Positions 45,530 through 54,833 of a DNA stretch of 64,000 nucleotides are shown in pieces; position 1 is the stretch's first letter; each line of letters starts with the position of its first letter. Below the pieces are notes generated by a model, which made no database searches, was not told the origin of the DNA, and saw only the letters and a program-made list of their open reading frames with translations. The translations under genes and the position numbers were made by a program. Origin of the DNA: DASYXZ01 sp035946625 (GTDB taxonomy: Bacteria > Acidobacteriota > Terriglobia > UBA7540); NCBI GenBank assembly GCA_035946625.1, contig DASYZE010000018.1, positions 1 to 64,000 on the forward strand, read 5' to 3'.

Positions 45530-48136
45530 CTACTCTTCGCGCAGCACCTGCATGGGTTCCACGCGGGCGGCGCGGAAGGCGGGCAGCAGCGAGGCGATGG
45601 CGGCCACTCCAAGGACGATCAAGACCACGCCGGAAAATGTTACGGCGTCTAACGGCGACACACCGTAAAGCATTCCGACCAGCAAACGACCAAACCCTGC
45701 CGACAGGACCAATCCCGCCAGGCATCCGAGGAGCGAAACTCGCACGCCTTGCAGGAAGAACTGCCTCACGATCTGGCCCGGCATGGCGCCGAGGGCGAGA
45801 CGCAATCCAACCTCGCGCCGCCGCACGCTCACAAAATAGCTGAGAGTTCCGTAGAGGCCGATGCAGGCCAGGGAAATTGCGGTCAACGCGAAGAACGTCA
45901 GCAGGACGGTGCGCAGGCGCGTCTCCGCAAACGCGTCGCCCAGGTGCTGTTCCAGCGGCATGATGTCAAACACCGAACGGGCAGGTTCGATTTCATGAAG
46001 TTTGCGCCGAACCGTTTCCGCCATCGTCACCGGTTCGGTGCGGGTTCGGATCAGGAAATATGGATCCGGCATGGGAGCGCTGAAGCACCAATAAACCACC
46101 GGGCCGGGGGCGTGGTTGATGCCCTGCTCCCGGGCGTCCGCAACCATTCCGTGAATATTGCCGGTGGGAAGGAACGAGTGAGGCGGCGCCAGAAGCTGGT
46201 GGCCCATCACCGGCGATGACGGCAGATAGGCGGCGGCAAAACTTCGATTCACCAGAACGCACACGGGGCCGGGCTCGCCCGAGTTCTTCGGGCAAAGTTC
46301 ACCGGCCAGCAGGGGAATCCGCATGGTGGCGAAATAGGAAGGTGACACGAAACGGCTCTCAGCCACAATTGGATGCTCGAGGTCTGCCTGTCCCTCGCTC
46401 AACTTCAACTCAGTTTGAAGTTGCGTCGGCACTCCGGGCAAGTTGGCGGAGGTGGCTGCCGCTTCCACGCCCGGAACGGCGTCGAGATAATCCAGGTCCT
46501 TGTAGATTCGTTGGGTAAGACCCTTCATGTCTCCGGTTTCTCCCCACCCGGCGCTGATGTGCAACGTCAGAACGTGCGCGGTCTCAAACCCGGGCGAGAC
46601 GCGGCCCAATTCCTGGAAGCTTCGCAGCAGCAGTCCCGCTCCCGCCAGCAGCGTCACCGCCAGCATCACCTGGATCCCCACCAGCAGCCATTGCAGGGGA
46701 TTGCGCGCCGAAACCTGGGTGCGGCCCGCCTGGGCGAGTGATCCAGAAAGGTTGTGGCGCGTGGCGCGCAAGGCGGGAAGCAGCGCGCTCAGCAGCGTGG
46801 CCGCCAGCGCGCAGGCCAGCGAGTAGAGAACGATGCGGAAATCGAGATGAACTTCCGCGAGCCGGGGTAGGTCGGCGGCGAGAGAGCGAAACACCTTGGA
46901 CGCAGCGCCTGCCACTAATAAACCGAGCGCGGCCCCGAACACGGCCAGGACCAGCGCTTCAGTCAGCAACTGAGCCACCAAAATGGGGCGCGTGGCGCCC
47001 AGAGAAAATCGAATGGCGATTTCGTGCTGCCGCTGCGTGGCGCGGGCGAGCAGCAAGGCCGCGATGTTGGTGCAGGCAATCAAAAGCAGCAGGGTCACGG
47101 AGCCGAAGAGAATCCACAGCGATTCGCGCACGCCGCCCACCATGGTTTCCTTGTAAGGCGAGATGCGGACCGCGATCTGCTCGTCCGTCTTGGGAAATTG
47201 TTTGGCGAGCTGCGCCTGCACCGTCTCCATATTTGCCTGGGCTTGCTCCACCGTAACTCCGGGCTCCAAACGCCCCAGGGCGTTGAACCATGTGGACGCC
47301 CTGCTTTGCGCGTAGGGCGCATCCATGGGAACGGGGGACCAGATGTCCGCCTCAATGCCGGTGAAACGGAGCGACGCGGGCAAGACGCCAACGATGGTGG
47401 CCGAATCTTTTCCGAACCAAAGCTTTTTGCCCAGAACGTGTGGATCAGCTCCGAAACGGCGCCGCCAATAAAGGTCGCTGAGCAGCACCGCGGAGGGTCC
47501 GCCGAACCGGCTTTCTTCCGGAGTGAAATCGCGGCCCAGCTCCGGGCCGATTCCCCACATTTCGAAAAAGCGCGGCGTCACCAGGCCCTCTGTAACTTTC
47601 TCCGGGAGCGAGCCGGACGTTTCAGAGCTGTCCTGGGTGTAATACCCGGCGATGGCCTGGAACACTGAGTTCATGCGGTTCCAATCTTCCAGCCGGACCG
47701 GGGCCACGGCGGTCTCCGGATTTTTGAGCTTGGGATTGATTTGGTCGAGCTTCATCAGTTGATCGCCGTCCGGAAACGGCAGGGGCTTTAGGAGAATGGC
47801 ATCGATGGCGGAAAACACCGCGCTGTTGGCGCCGATGCCGAGGGCGAGAGTTAAGATGACGGTGAGGGAAAACATCGGCGATTTGCGCATAAAGCGCAGC
47901 GCGGACCTCAAGTTGGCCAGCGTGGTTTCTATCGCCGCTACGCGGTAGACATCGCGCAATTCTTCCTTGATCTGCTCCCTGCCGCCGAAAGCAAGCATCG
48001 CCTGCCGGTGTGCTTCCTCGGGCGACATGCCGGCGGCGATGTGGGCGTCCTTCAATTCGTCGATGTGAAAGGCAAGCTCGGGATCCAGTTGCACTTCGCG
48101 TTTACGTCTTCGCGAGAGAAAATCCCACCGCGCCAT
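45530..48136 (-). CDS. Large ABC-type permease (ADOP), second copy
   Basis: 868 residues. A soluble start (ELAFHIDELKDAHIAAGMSPEEAHRQAMLAFGG) precedes SPMFSLTVILTLALGIGANSAVFSAIDAILLKPLPF and the first MacB/FtsX half; a second half ends with RRREVGLRLALGAMPGQIVRQF and PAFRAARVEPMQVLREE. Same architecture as the copy at 30198 but clearly diverged. The ATG at 48136-48134 is selected by AGGAGGTGTG 8 bases upstream over a GTG two codons earlier. Faces cheA tail to tail, 67 bases apart. Substrate unknown. Confidence 0.9.
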   Translation of the reverse strand: MARWDFLSRRRKREVQLDPELAFHIDELKDAHIAAGMSPEEAHRQAMLAFGGREQIKEELRDVYRVAAIETTLANLRSALRFMRKSPMFSLTVILTLALGIGANSAVFSAIDAILLKPLPFPDGDQLMKLDQINPKLKNPETAVAPVRLEDWNRMNSVFQAIAGYYTQDSSETSGSLPEKVTEGLVTPRFFEMWGIGPELGRDFTPEESRFGGPSAVLLSDLYWRRRFGADPHVLGKKLWFGKDSATIVGVLPASLRFTGIEADIWSPVPMDAPYAQSRASTWFNALGRLEPGVTVEQAQANMETVQAQLAKQFPKTDEQIAVRISPYKETMVGGVRESLWILFGSVTLLLLIACTNIAALLLARATQRQHEIAIRFSLGATRPILVAQLLTEALVLAVFGAALGLLVAGAASKVFRSLAADLPRLAEVHLDFRIVLYSLACALAATLLSALLPALRATRHNLSGSLAQAGRTQVSARNPLQWLLVGIQVMLAVTLLAGAGLLLRSFQELGRVSPGFETAHVLTLHISAGWGETGDMKGLTQRIYKDLDYLDAVPGVEAAATSANLPGVPTQLQTELKLSEGQADLEHPIVAESRFVSPSYFATMRIPLLAGELCPKNSGEPGPVCVLVNRSFAAAYLPSSPVMGHQLLAPPHSFLPTGNIHGMVADAREQGINHAPGPVVYWCFSAPMPDPYFLIRTRTEPVTMAETVRRKLHEIEPARSVFDIMPLEQHLGDAFAETRLRTVLLTFFALTAISLACIGLYGTLSYFVSVRRREVGLRLALGAMPGQIVRQFFLQGVRVSLLGCLAGLVLSAGFGRLLVGMLYGVSPLDAVTFSGVVLIVLGVAAIASLLPAFRAARVEPMQVLREE

Positions 48137-48156
48137 TGGCACACCTCCTATTTACT

Positions 48157-48492
48157 CTATTGCGCCGACTCCAGGATGACGGTTACGGCGCCCGCCAGCC
48201 GCCGCCAACTCGATTGCTCCCGGGTCAGTTGCTTCCGCCCTTTGGACGACAATTTGTAAAACTTGGCTTGCCGTCCATTCTCGGACTGCCCCCAGTCCGC
48301 CTCCAGCCAGCCGCGCTTTTCCAGCCGGTGCAGCGCCGGGTAGAGTGAGCCTTGTTGGACTTGAAGAGCTTCGCGGGAGATCTGGCGGATGCGCTGGGAT
48401 ATGCCATATCCGTGAATGGGACCCAGCGCCACAATTTTTAAGATGAGCATGTCAAGAGTGCCTTGCAACAACTCCGATTTTTCGATGGGCAT
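48157..48492 (-). CDS. PadR-family transcriptional regulator, second copy
   Basis: 111 residues. ELLQGTLDMLILKIVALGPIHGYGIS, GSLYPALHRLEKRGWLEADW and GRQAKFYKLSSKGRKQL are the PadR winged helix. The ATG at 48492-48490 has AGGAGG 5 bases upstream. It precedes the permease by 20 bases, and its promoter contains an inverted repeat, so it probably represses the pair. Confidence 0.93.
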   Translation of the reverse strand: MPIEKSELLQGTLDMLILKIVALGPIHGYGISQRIRQISREALQVQQGSLYPALHRLEKRGWLEADWGQSENGRQAKFYKLSSKGRKQLTREQSSWRRLAGAVTVILESAQ

Positions 48493-48506
48493 CGCGCCTC
48501 CTAGAC

Positions 48507-48543
48507 ACTCTACAGGTCTACGCTTCTATCTGTAGAATGTCAA
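48507..48543 (-). promoter_or_regulatory. Promoter with inverted-repeat operator of the second PadR operon
   Basis: On the minus strand TTGACA (48543-48538), 17-base spacer, TAGACC (48520-48515). CTACAG (48510-48515) and CTGTAG (48530-48535) form an inverted pair inside the promoter, extendable to 8 of 9 bases. Read on the minus strand it opens TTGACATTCTA and ends GTCTAGGAGG, close to the first PadR promoter. Confidence 0.65.
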
Positions 48544-48604
48544 GGAGAGAGACGCAGGGGAAGGACTCAAGGGGAAATGGCCGGCAGCGGAAACTCCCAG
48601 CCCC

Positions 48605-48650
48605 CAAAAAACAACAAGAGCCGGGCAGGATTGGGTTCCTGCCAGGCTCT
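48605..48650 (-). terminator. Rho-independent terminator after the small TonB-domain gene
   Basis: On the minus strand AGAGCC-T-GGCAGGA, a 6-base loop and TCCTGCC-C-GGCTCT are followed by TGTTGTTTTTT. It lies about 150 bases after the stop at 48799. Confidence 0.85.
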
Positions 48651-48798
48651 GGGGATGTCACCAAGCTGAGACCGAAATTAACCTTCGGGTGCCAGCGCTG
48701 AGGCTGCTTCGAGTTGGGGTTTTTCGTACGCCAGGAACCAGGTTACGGAGCAGGTCCTTTGCCACCCTGGCGAGTCCGAGTTTTGTGCTGAACCCCAA

Positions 48799-49125
48799 TT
48801 AGTCGGGCAGCTTAAAGTTGATATCAATCGGAACCAGGGAAGTGTCCTTGGCTGGTTCGTATTGCCACTGTTTGACGCAATCGACGACCGTGGATTTCAA
48901 GAGCGGATTGCCACTCACCACAATAACGTTATTGACCTTTCCTGTGCTGTCTACAACAGCTTCCACCTTCACCGTGCCTTCCACGTGCATTTTGAGCGCT
49001 AACTCGGGGTACTTGGGCTGCACCACCTTTTTGGGCCTTCGAGCTTCAGCGCCCTTCATGGTTGCAACCTGCAAAAAAATGCCTGCCACGAGGGCAACCA
49101 AAACCAAAGACTTACGATTTCTCAT
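48799..49125 (-). CDS. Small secreted TonB C-terminal-domain protein
   Basis: 108 residues. Signal peptide about 1-28 (LVLVALVAGIFLQVATMKGAEA), then directly a TonB C-terminal fold: VVQPKYPELALKMHVEGTVKVEAVVDSTGKVNNVIVVSGNPLLKSTVVDCVKQWQYEP. There is no membrane anchor after cleavage and no proline spacer, so it is not a standard energy transducer. The ATG at 49125-49123 has GAGGAG 9 bases upstream. Own terminator. Together with the PadR-permease pair it forms the reverse-strand block within the chemosensory cluster. Confidence 0.82.
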   Translation of the reverse strand: MRNRKSLVLVALVAGIFLQVATMKGAEARRPKKVVQPKYPELALKMHVEGTVKVEAVVDSTGKVNNVIVVSGNPLLKSTVVDCVKQWQYEPAKDTSLVPIDINFKLPD

Positions 49126-49141
49126 CCTTAATCTCCTCTAA

Positions 49142-49782
49142 TGTAGTTCAAGGAAGCTTTGAAAGCCTCCTCGGGATTACCTCTACGGTTACTGCTTTCG
49201 ATCTGGGCTGGCGTACGCCCCATTCGAGAGCATGATCATCCGCTGGGTACTTAAGCACCAGAGTTGCCAAAGTCCGCCCCACGCTGGAACAATCGCCAGA
49301 GTATTCAATCGGTTGTGCTTGCGCCCTGGAGGATCCGCTCACCAGCCTGGCATGAATCTCCCTGGTGGATGCTTCCCGTCCAGCTTTTAGACGGTTTGCC
49401 CGAACGCGAGCGGCAAGGGGAAAGGCGGCTGCCCCCGCTAAGTGATGCCTCGCGAACGACCTGGGGCCAAATTTTCGCCTCGGCGGCGTCTGGTACGCGG
49501 CGTGCTTACCAGGGCAGCGAGTGCGGCCAATCCTTCGAGAGCCGGGGGGACTGAGGCCGTTGCAGCGCGGGTTAAGGACAGGGATGAAGTAACTGGAGAC
49601 TCCGCCGCATGAAATTGTGGGCTCTGAAAAAGGGAGGCGCAATTGGCGCTTTAAGGAGCCGGTGAATCTGAAAGCCGGTGCCAACACGCAGCCGAACGCC
49701 GAAGAATTAGTTGCTACCAATACACACCTTTGCCCGGACGCGGCAATGGGAAAATTGATCTGAGAACAAGGAGTAGATCGAT
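49142..49782. other. 640-base region upstream of the chemoreceptor gene
   Basis: No supported gene: a long minus-strand frame (49148-49720) has no ribosome site, signal or recognisable family. The promoter of the MCP operon should lie here, but no clear sigma-70, sigma-54 or sigma-28 site was found. Confidence 0.5.
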
Positions 49783-51645
49783 ATGAGGAATTTTGGGATC
49801 GGAAAGAAAATAGCCTTCGGCCTGAGCTTGGTGGTGGCCTTGATGGTCATCGTGGCCGGTTCAGGCTATTGGGCATTGAATGTTACCAACACCACCATTC
49901 AGAGAATCCTGGGCAAAGACTCGAACCTGACCACCAACGCCCTGCTCGCACGCATACGGATTCTTGACCTGCGCCGCTTTGAGAAAGATTACGAGTTGAA
50001 CATGGGCGACAAGAAGGAGCAAGCCGGATATTTCTCCAAGTGGTCTGACTCGCTGGATGATCTCCAGGCCCGGCTTGGAGATTTGGACAAGTATTCCGTC
50101 ACGCCGCAGGACAAAGCTGTTGTCCAGGAAATGCAGAATGATCTGGCCACCTACCTTACCGGATACAGAGCGATGAAAAGCGGGGTTGACGCCGGCACCC
50201 TGCGCACGCCTCAGGATGCGAATCACTTCATCACGAAATACAAGGATGCCATCCACACCATGGAAGATACCTCTCAGGCCTTTGCCATGGACAACATTGA
50301 CCGGACGAACGCCCAGGGCGCCAACGTTGCGGCGGTGGAAAAGCGAACGGTGTTCCTGCTGGCAGGCTTCCTGGCTGCCGCCATTATCCTGAGCTTCTTC
50401 ATCACGGTTGTGCTCCGGCGGAGCATTGTCAATCCTCTGGCGGAAGCCATGCAGGTTGCGGACCGCGTGGCCGCGGGCGATCTGGCCCACGACGTCAAAG
50501 TGAATCGCACCGATGAAATCGGCAGATTGCTCAAATCCAACAAGGAAATGGTCCACTCTTTGCGCGGGATGGCAACGGTTGCGGAAGGCATCGCCGCCGG
50601 CGACTTGACCGTCAATGTAAAGCCGCAGTCCGATAAAGACGTGCTGGGCAACGCCTTCTTCTCCATGACCACGAAACTTAAACAAGTGATCGCGGAAGTG
50701 CGTGAGGCGGCCAACGTGGTGACCTCCGGGTCATCGCAGGTGAACGCCTCCGCCCAACAGCTTTCCAGCGGCACCAGCGAACAGGCTGCGTCGGTGGAAG
50801 AGACCACTTCCAGCCTGGAAGAGATGAACGCTTCCATCACCCAGAATGCCGAGAACAGCCGTCAAACCGAACAAATGGCGCTCAAGGTCATCAAGGATGC
50901 CGAAGAGAGTGGGAAAGCGGTGAAGGAAACCGTGGATGCCATGAAGGCCATTGCGGAAAAAATCTCTATCATTGAAGAGATCGCCTACCAGACCAACCTC
51001 CTGGCTCTAAACGCCGCGATTGAGGCGGCCCGGGCTGGCGAGCATGGCAAAGGTTTTGCCGTGGTCGCCACCGAAGTCCGCAAGTTGGCGGAACGCAGCC
51101 AGACGGCCGCTCAGGAAATCAGCGGCCTGGCCGGTTCGAGCGTGAAGATCTCCGAGCGCTCCGGGACGCTGCTTGCGGAACTCGTGCCCACCATCAAGAA
51201 GACCACCGAACTGGTGCAGGAAGTCTCGGCCGCTTCGAACGAACAATCGTCGGGCGTCGGCCAGATCAACCGTGCCATGAGCCAGGTGGACCAGGTGACA
51301 CAACAAAACGCGTCGGCAGCGGAAGAACTCGCTTCGACGTCGGAAGAGATGGCCTCGCAGGCTGAATCATTGCAGCAACTAATGGGCTTCTTCCGCTTGG
51401 GCGATCATGACCAGGCCCAATCCACCCGGCAGCAGCCTGCCCCCTCGGCGCGAACTTCATTTGCGCAAACCCGCACGCCCGCGCCTCAGGCTGCCCCGCG
51501 CAATTCGGGAGCCCGGAGCGGACCTTCAACCTTTAACGACAGCCAATCCAACTCGGAGAGCAAATCCGAGGGCGCGGCTTACAAACCCAATGGCTCGGGT
51601 AAACCCAAGAGCGACTCTGGCGAACGCGAGTTCGTCCAATTCTAA
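49783..51645 (+). CDS. Methyl-accepting chemotaxis protein
   Basis: 620 residues. Helix 1 (about 10-31), a helical periplasmic four-helix sensor (about 32-190), helix 2 (about 190-212), two HAMP-like units (about 215-262 and 266-305) and a long signalling hairpin with the tip EEIAYQTNLLALNAAIEAARAGE and methylation helices. The last 80 residues are a disordered Gln/Ser/Pro linker ending in EFVQF, which fits the x-aromatic-x-x-aromatic pentapeptide that tethers CheR/CheB in other bacteria. The ATG at 49783 has AAGGAG upstream. First gene of the MCP-cheW-cheR-cheB unit. Confidence 0.94.
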   Translation: MRNFGIGKKIAFGLSLVVALMVIVAGSGYWALNVTNTTIQRILGKDSNLTTNALLARIRILDLRRFEKDYELNMGDKKEQAGYFSKWSDSLDDLQARLGDLDKYSVTPQDKAVVQEMQNDLATYLTGYRAMKSGVDAGTLRTPQDANHFITKYKDAIHTMEDTSQAFAMDNIDRTNAQGANVAAVEKRTVFLLAGFLAAAIILSFFITVVLRRSIVNPLAEAMQVADRVAAGDLAHDVKVNRTDEIGRLLKSNKEMVHSLRGMATVAEGIAAGDLTVNVKPQSDKDVLGNAFFSMTTKLKQVIAEVREAANVVTSGSSQVNASAQQLSSGTSEQAASVEETTSSLEEMNASITQNAENSRQTEQMALKVIKDAEESGKAVKETVDAMKAIAEKISIIEEIAYQTNLLALNAAIEAARAGEHGKGFAVVATEVRKLAERSQTAAQEISGLAGSSVKISERSGTLLAELVPTIKKTTELVQEVSAASNEQSSGVGQINRAMSQVDQVTQQNASAAEELASTSEEMASQAESLQQLMGFFRLGDHDQAQSTRQQPAPSARTSFAQTRTPAPQAAPRNSGARSGPSTFNDSQSNSESKSEGAAYKPNGSGKPKSDSGEREFVQF

Positions 51646-51660
51646 GGAGGGAGAAACCCA

Positions 51661-52203
51661 ATGCCTGGCACAATTGAAGCAACCGAACAAACGCAGTTCC
51701 TGACCTTCCTCCTGGCCGATGAATCCTACGCGGTCAGCATCCTCCGGGTGAGGGAGATCATCGAGTATGACACGCTGACCCGGGTTCCCAATATGCCGAC
51801 CAGCATCCGCGGGGTCATTAACCTGCGGGGCGCGGTGGTTCCGGTGGTGGATCTGGGAATACGTTTTGGTCTTCGCGACAGTCGCGTCACCAAACGGACC
51901 TGCGTGATCATTGCCGAAGTCGAAGTGGGCGGAGAGCGGGTGGTGATGGGGCTGATGGCTGATGCGGTCAGCCAGGTTATTGACCTGCAACCTTCCGAGA
52001 TTGAGCCGCCTCCGGCCTTTGGGACTCGTGTCCGGGTGGACTTTCTGAAGGGCCTGGGAAAGATCGGGAAGAAATTTGTCCTGATCCTCGACCTGGACCG
52101 TGCTTTGTCCAACACTGACCTGCTGGCCGTGGCCGATGCCCAAAAGGTCACCATGCAATCGGCAGAGGGCGTTGAGCAGCAGATCTGCGCCACAGCCAAC
52201 TAG
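51661..52203 (+). CDS. cheW: Chemotaxis adaptor CheW
   Basis: 180 residues. Links the receptor to CheA. QFLTFLLADESYAVSILRVREIIEY, RVPNMPTSIRGVINLRGAVVPVVDLGIRFGL and LKGLGKIGKKFVLILDLDRAL match the two-barrel CheW fold. The ATG at 51661 has AAGGAGGGAGA 4-5 bases upstream and comes 15 bases after the MCP stop. Confidence 0.95.
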   Translation: MPGTIEATEQTQFLTFLLADESYAVSILRVREIIEYDTLTRVPNMPTSIRGVINLRGAVVPVVDLGIRFGLRDSRVTKRTCVIIAEVEVGGERVVMGLMADAVSQVIDLQPSEIEPPPAFGTRVRVDFLKGLGKIGKKFVLILDLDRALSNTDLLAVADAQKVTMQSAEGVEQQICATAN

Positions 52204-52429
52204 GCCCGTCAAGGTGGAGGTTGAGCCGGGCGAAACGCTCGACGAGCGACCCCGGATCAGACGAGCCTTCCAGCGCTCCGGCTCTGGGTCTGGCCGATTG
52301 GCCACACCCAGGGCGCGGGGCCCACCCTCAACATTAAAGGTAAATACTGATTGAAATGCCGATGGATGGGCGTACGCGTTGCCCGCTTGGAATTTGAAAT
52401 TCTTCAGCCCCTGGGACAGGTGAAGCTAG

Positions 52430-53341
52430 GTGAGCGAAATCTTTTCCGATCTCGAAATGAATCAGGCCCGCACCGACACGTTCGCATTGATTTCGCAAAC
52501 CGTCACCGATGCCGACTTTGAGTTATTTCAACGGATGATTGAAAAAGAGACGGGCATCTATCTGGCTCCGGCCAAGAAGACCCTGCTGATCGGGCGGCTT
52601 TCCCGCCGCTTGCGCGACTTGGGCGTTCCCTCCCTTCGCAAATACTATAAGCGTGTGCTGGCCGATCCGGCCGAGCATACTCACATGGTCGATTGCATAT
52701 CGACCAATGAAACCCAGTTTTTCCGCGAACCGCTCCATTTCGAATTTATGGAACGCCAGATCTTCCCTCGATGGAGGGAGCAAGCGGCCGCGGGAGAGCG
52801 GCCGCGAAAAATCCGGGTGTGGAGCGCCGGCTGCTCGACGGGCGAAGAGCCGTATTCGATCGCCATGACGCTCCGCCATCACTTTCCCCACGCGGCCGGA
52901 TGGCAGATCGAAATTCTGGCCACCGACATTTCCACCCGCGTGCTGGCGCGCGCGCGCGCGGGCATTTGGCCGGTGGAAAAGGCTTCGCACATCCCCGCGC
53001 CCTATTTGAAATCCTTTATGCTGCGGGGGACGGGCTCCCAACAGGGCAGGATGAAAGCGGGACCTGAAATCCAAAGAGCAATCCGCTTCGAGTATCTCAA
53101 CTTGTTGGAGCAGGCTGCCTTGCCGCACTCCGCGCCTTACGACTTGATCTTGTGTCGCAACGTGTTGATTTATTTTCAGTCCGATAAAAAGTTACAAGTC
53201 GTTCGCGGCTTGTTGAGTCACCTGACCGCGGACGGTTACTTGTTTGTGGGACATTCCGAAAGCCTGAACCATCTGACCGATTGCGTGCGCAGTATTGTGC
53301 CCACCGTTTACGTCCAAACCCCAGCTCGGAAGGGGAAATAA
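52430..53341 (+). CDS. cheR: Chemoreceptor methyltransferase CheR, canonical copy
   Basis: 303 residues. Methylates receptor glutamates using S-adenosylmethionine. CISTNETQFFREPLHFEFM and RVWSAGCSTGEEPYSIAMTL are fully conserved, as is YDLILCRNVLIYF, and it ends LFVGHSESLN. No C-terminal TPR. The start is GTG at 52430 (CAGGTGAAG upstream) or ATG at 52457. Its stop is directly followed by the GTG of cheB. Confidence 0.95.
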   Translation: MSEIFSDLEMNQARTDTFALISQTVTDADFELFQRMIEKETGIYLAPAKKTLLIGRLSRRLRDLGVPSLRKYYKRVLADPAEHTHMVDCISTNETQFFREPLHFEFMERQIFPRWREQAAAGERPRKIRVWSAGCSTGEEPYSIAMTLRHHFPHAAGWQIEILATDISTRVLARARAGIWPVEKASHIPAPYLKSFMLRGTGSQQGRMKAGPEIQRAIRFEYLNLLEQAALPHSAPYDLILCRNVLIYFQSDKKLQVVRGLLSHLTADGYLFVGHSESLNHLTDCVRSIVPTVYVQTPARKGK

Positions 53342-54541
53342 GTGGTTCCAGAACAGAATCTGAACAGAACGGCAGTTCTTGGCTCGACTCCCGGAGGAGC
53401 AAATGTTTCCCATCCAACCTCGCGCGGTGGGATCGATGTGTTGGTGGTGGATGATTCGGCGGTGGTGCGCCAGGTGATGGCCACCGTTCTGGCCCAAGAG
53501 CCCGGAATGCGAATCACCGTGGCCGCCGACCCGCTAATCGCCATGGACAAAATGAAGCGGATGCGGCCCGATGTGATTCTGCTGGATTTGGAAATGCCGC
53601 GCATGGATGGGCTCACCTTCCTGCGCAAGATCATGGCTGAAGATCCCATCCCGGTGGTGGTTTGTTCCGCGCTGGCGCCCCCCGGCTCGGATGTTGCCCT
53701 GAGCGCGTTTGACGATGGCGCCATCGATGTGATCACCAAGCCGACGGTGGGGGTGAAGGGATTTCTCTACGAGTCCGCCATTCTGTTGATTGACACCGTG
53801 CGCTCCGCCTCGCAGGCTCGCGTTCGCCGCCGTGCCTATCCTCACCTCCCCACCGTGCCCAAGCACTCGGCGGACGCGGTTCTCCCCAATCGCAAGACTC
53901 CTGCCTTGCGGGTCACCACAGACAAGGTGGTGGTGCTGGGCGCGTCCACCGGCGGCACCGAGGCCATCCTGGAATTTTTGGCGCCCATGCCTCCGGACTC
54001 ACCTGCCATCGTTATTGTGCAGCATATGCCGGAGGTCTTCACGGCAGGATTCGCGCGACGCCTGGATTCCATGTGCCACATCGAAGTTAAAGAAGCGGCC
54101 AATGGAGACCGGGTCCTGCAAGGCCGCGCGCTTATCGCCCCCGGAAACCGCCACACCGTCCTGCGGCGAAGCGGCGGTCACTACGTGGTGGAAGTCACCG
54201 ACGGCCCGCTGGTCTCCCGCCACCGGCCCAGTGTCGACGTTTTGTTCCGGTCCGCGGCCCAGGCGGCAGGCCCCAATGCCATCGGCGTCATCATGACCGG
54301 CATGGGCGATGACGGGGCGGCGGGCTTGCTGGAAATGAAAGAGGCCGGGGCCTGGACCATCGCCCAGGATGAGGCCTCCTGTGTGGTTTTCGGAATGCCC
54401 AAGGAAGCCATCGAGCGGGGCGCGGTAAATGAAGTTTGTTCGATTGCGAATCTGAACCCGAAAGTCCTGGAAAGAATTCGGCCGGCGATGGCAAGCCCAA
54501 AAAATTCAACCCTGGCTTCGACTGACTTTGCTCGATCTTAA
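53342..54541 (+). CDS. cheB: Chemoreceptor methylesterase/deamidase CheB
   Basis: 399 residues. Receiver at about 30-150 with VVDDSAVVRQVM and phosphoacceptor D82 (ILLDLEMPRMDG); linker; esterase from about 193 with catalytic S202 (LGASTGGTEAIL), H228 (VQHMPEVF) and D323 or D324 (MTGMGDDGAAGL). Starts at the GTG immediately after the cheR stop, with GGAAGGGG as ribosome site. The first 30 residues are not conserved. CheA phosphorylation should activate it, closing the adaptation loop with the two CheR. Confidence 0.95.
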   Translation: MVPEQNLNRTAVLGSTPGGANVSHPTSRGGIDVLVVDDSAVVRQVMATVLAQEPGMRITVAADPLIAMDKMKRMRPDVILLDLEMPRMDGLTFLRKIMAEDPIPVVVCSALAPPGSDVALSAFDDGAIDVITKPTVGVKGFLYESAILLIDTVRSASQARVRRRAYPHLPTVPKHSADAVLPNRKTPALRVTTDKVVVLGASTGGTEAILEFLAPMPPDSPAIVIVQHMPEVFTAGFARRLDSMCHIEVKEAANGDRVLQGRALIAPGNRHTVLRRSGGHYVVEVTDGPLVSRHRPSVDVLFRSAAQAAGPNAIGVIMTGMGDDGAAGLLEMKEAGAWTIAQDEASCVVFGMPKEAIERGAVNEVCSIANLNPKVLERIRPAMASPKNSTLASTDFARS

Positions 54542-54592
54542 TACGGCCGGGCACCCTGCGGCCGCAACACGGCAGGTTTAAATTGGTTGGTG

Positions 54593-54598
54593 TATAAT
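54593..54598 (+). promoter_or_regulatory. Possible -10 element before the giant kinase
   Basis: A perfect TATAAT about 235 bases upstream of the start codon, without a recognisable -35 at the right distance. Confidence 0.3.
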
Positions 54599-54833
54599 CC
54601 CTTAAAACCGAGGTCACGTACGGAAATTCATCCTGAGGCGGAATTCGGTTCGGGTCCCAGGAAACAACACTGGGGGTGTCAGTTTTCTTCGATCCTGGCC
54701 TGGGTGCAAGGGTCGAGATTGTTGCAAGTTGGCTGGCGGCATCAGGAGTTTCCGCGATTTTTAGGATGAACCATCGATCTGGTCCGGCTCGACGCTTGAG
54801 TTGGGCTCTCCTGTTGCTTTTGGAGGTTTGATG

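Noticed and set aside
49148..49720. 190-codon minus-strand frame upstream of the MCP gene
   Set aside because: No start signal, Arg/Pro/Ala-rich pattern typical of shadow frames in GC-rich DNA, no domain.
49561..49782. c-di-GMP riboswitch before the MCP gene
   Set aside because: ACGCAGCC looked like part of such an RNA, but the conserved GNRA and paired core could not be found.
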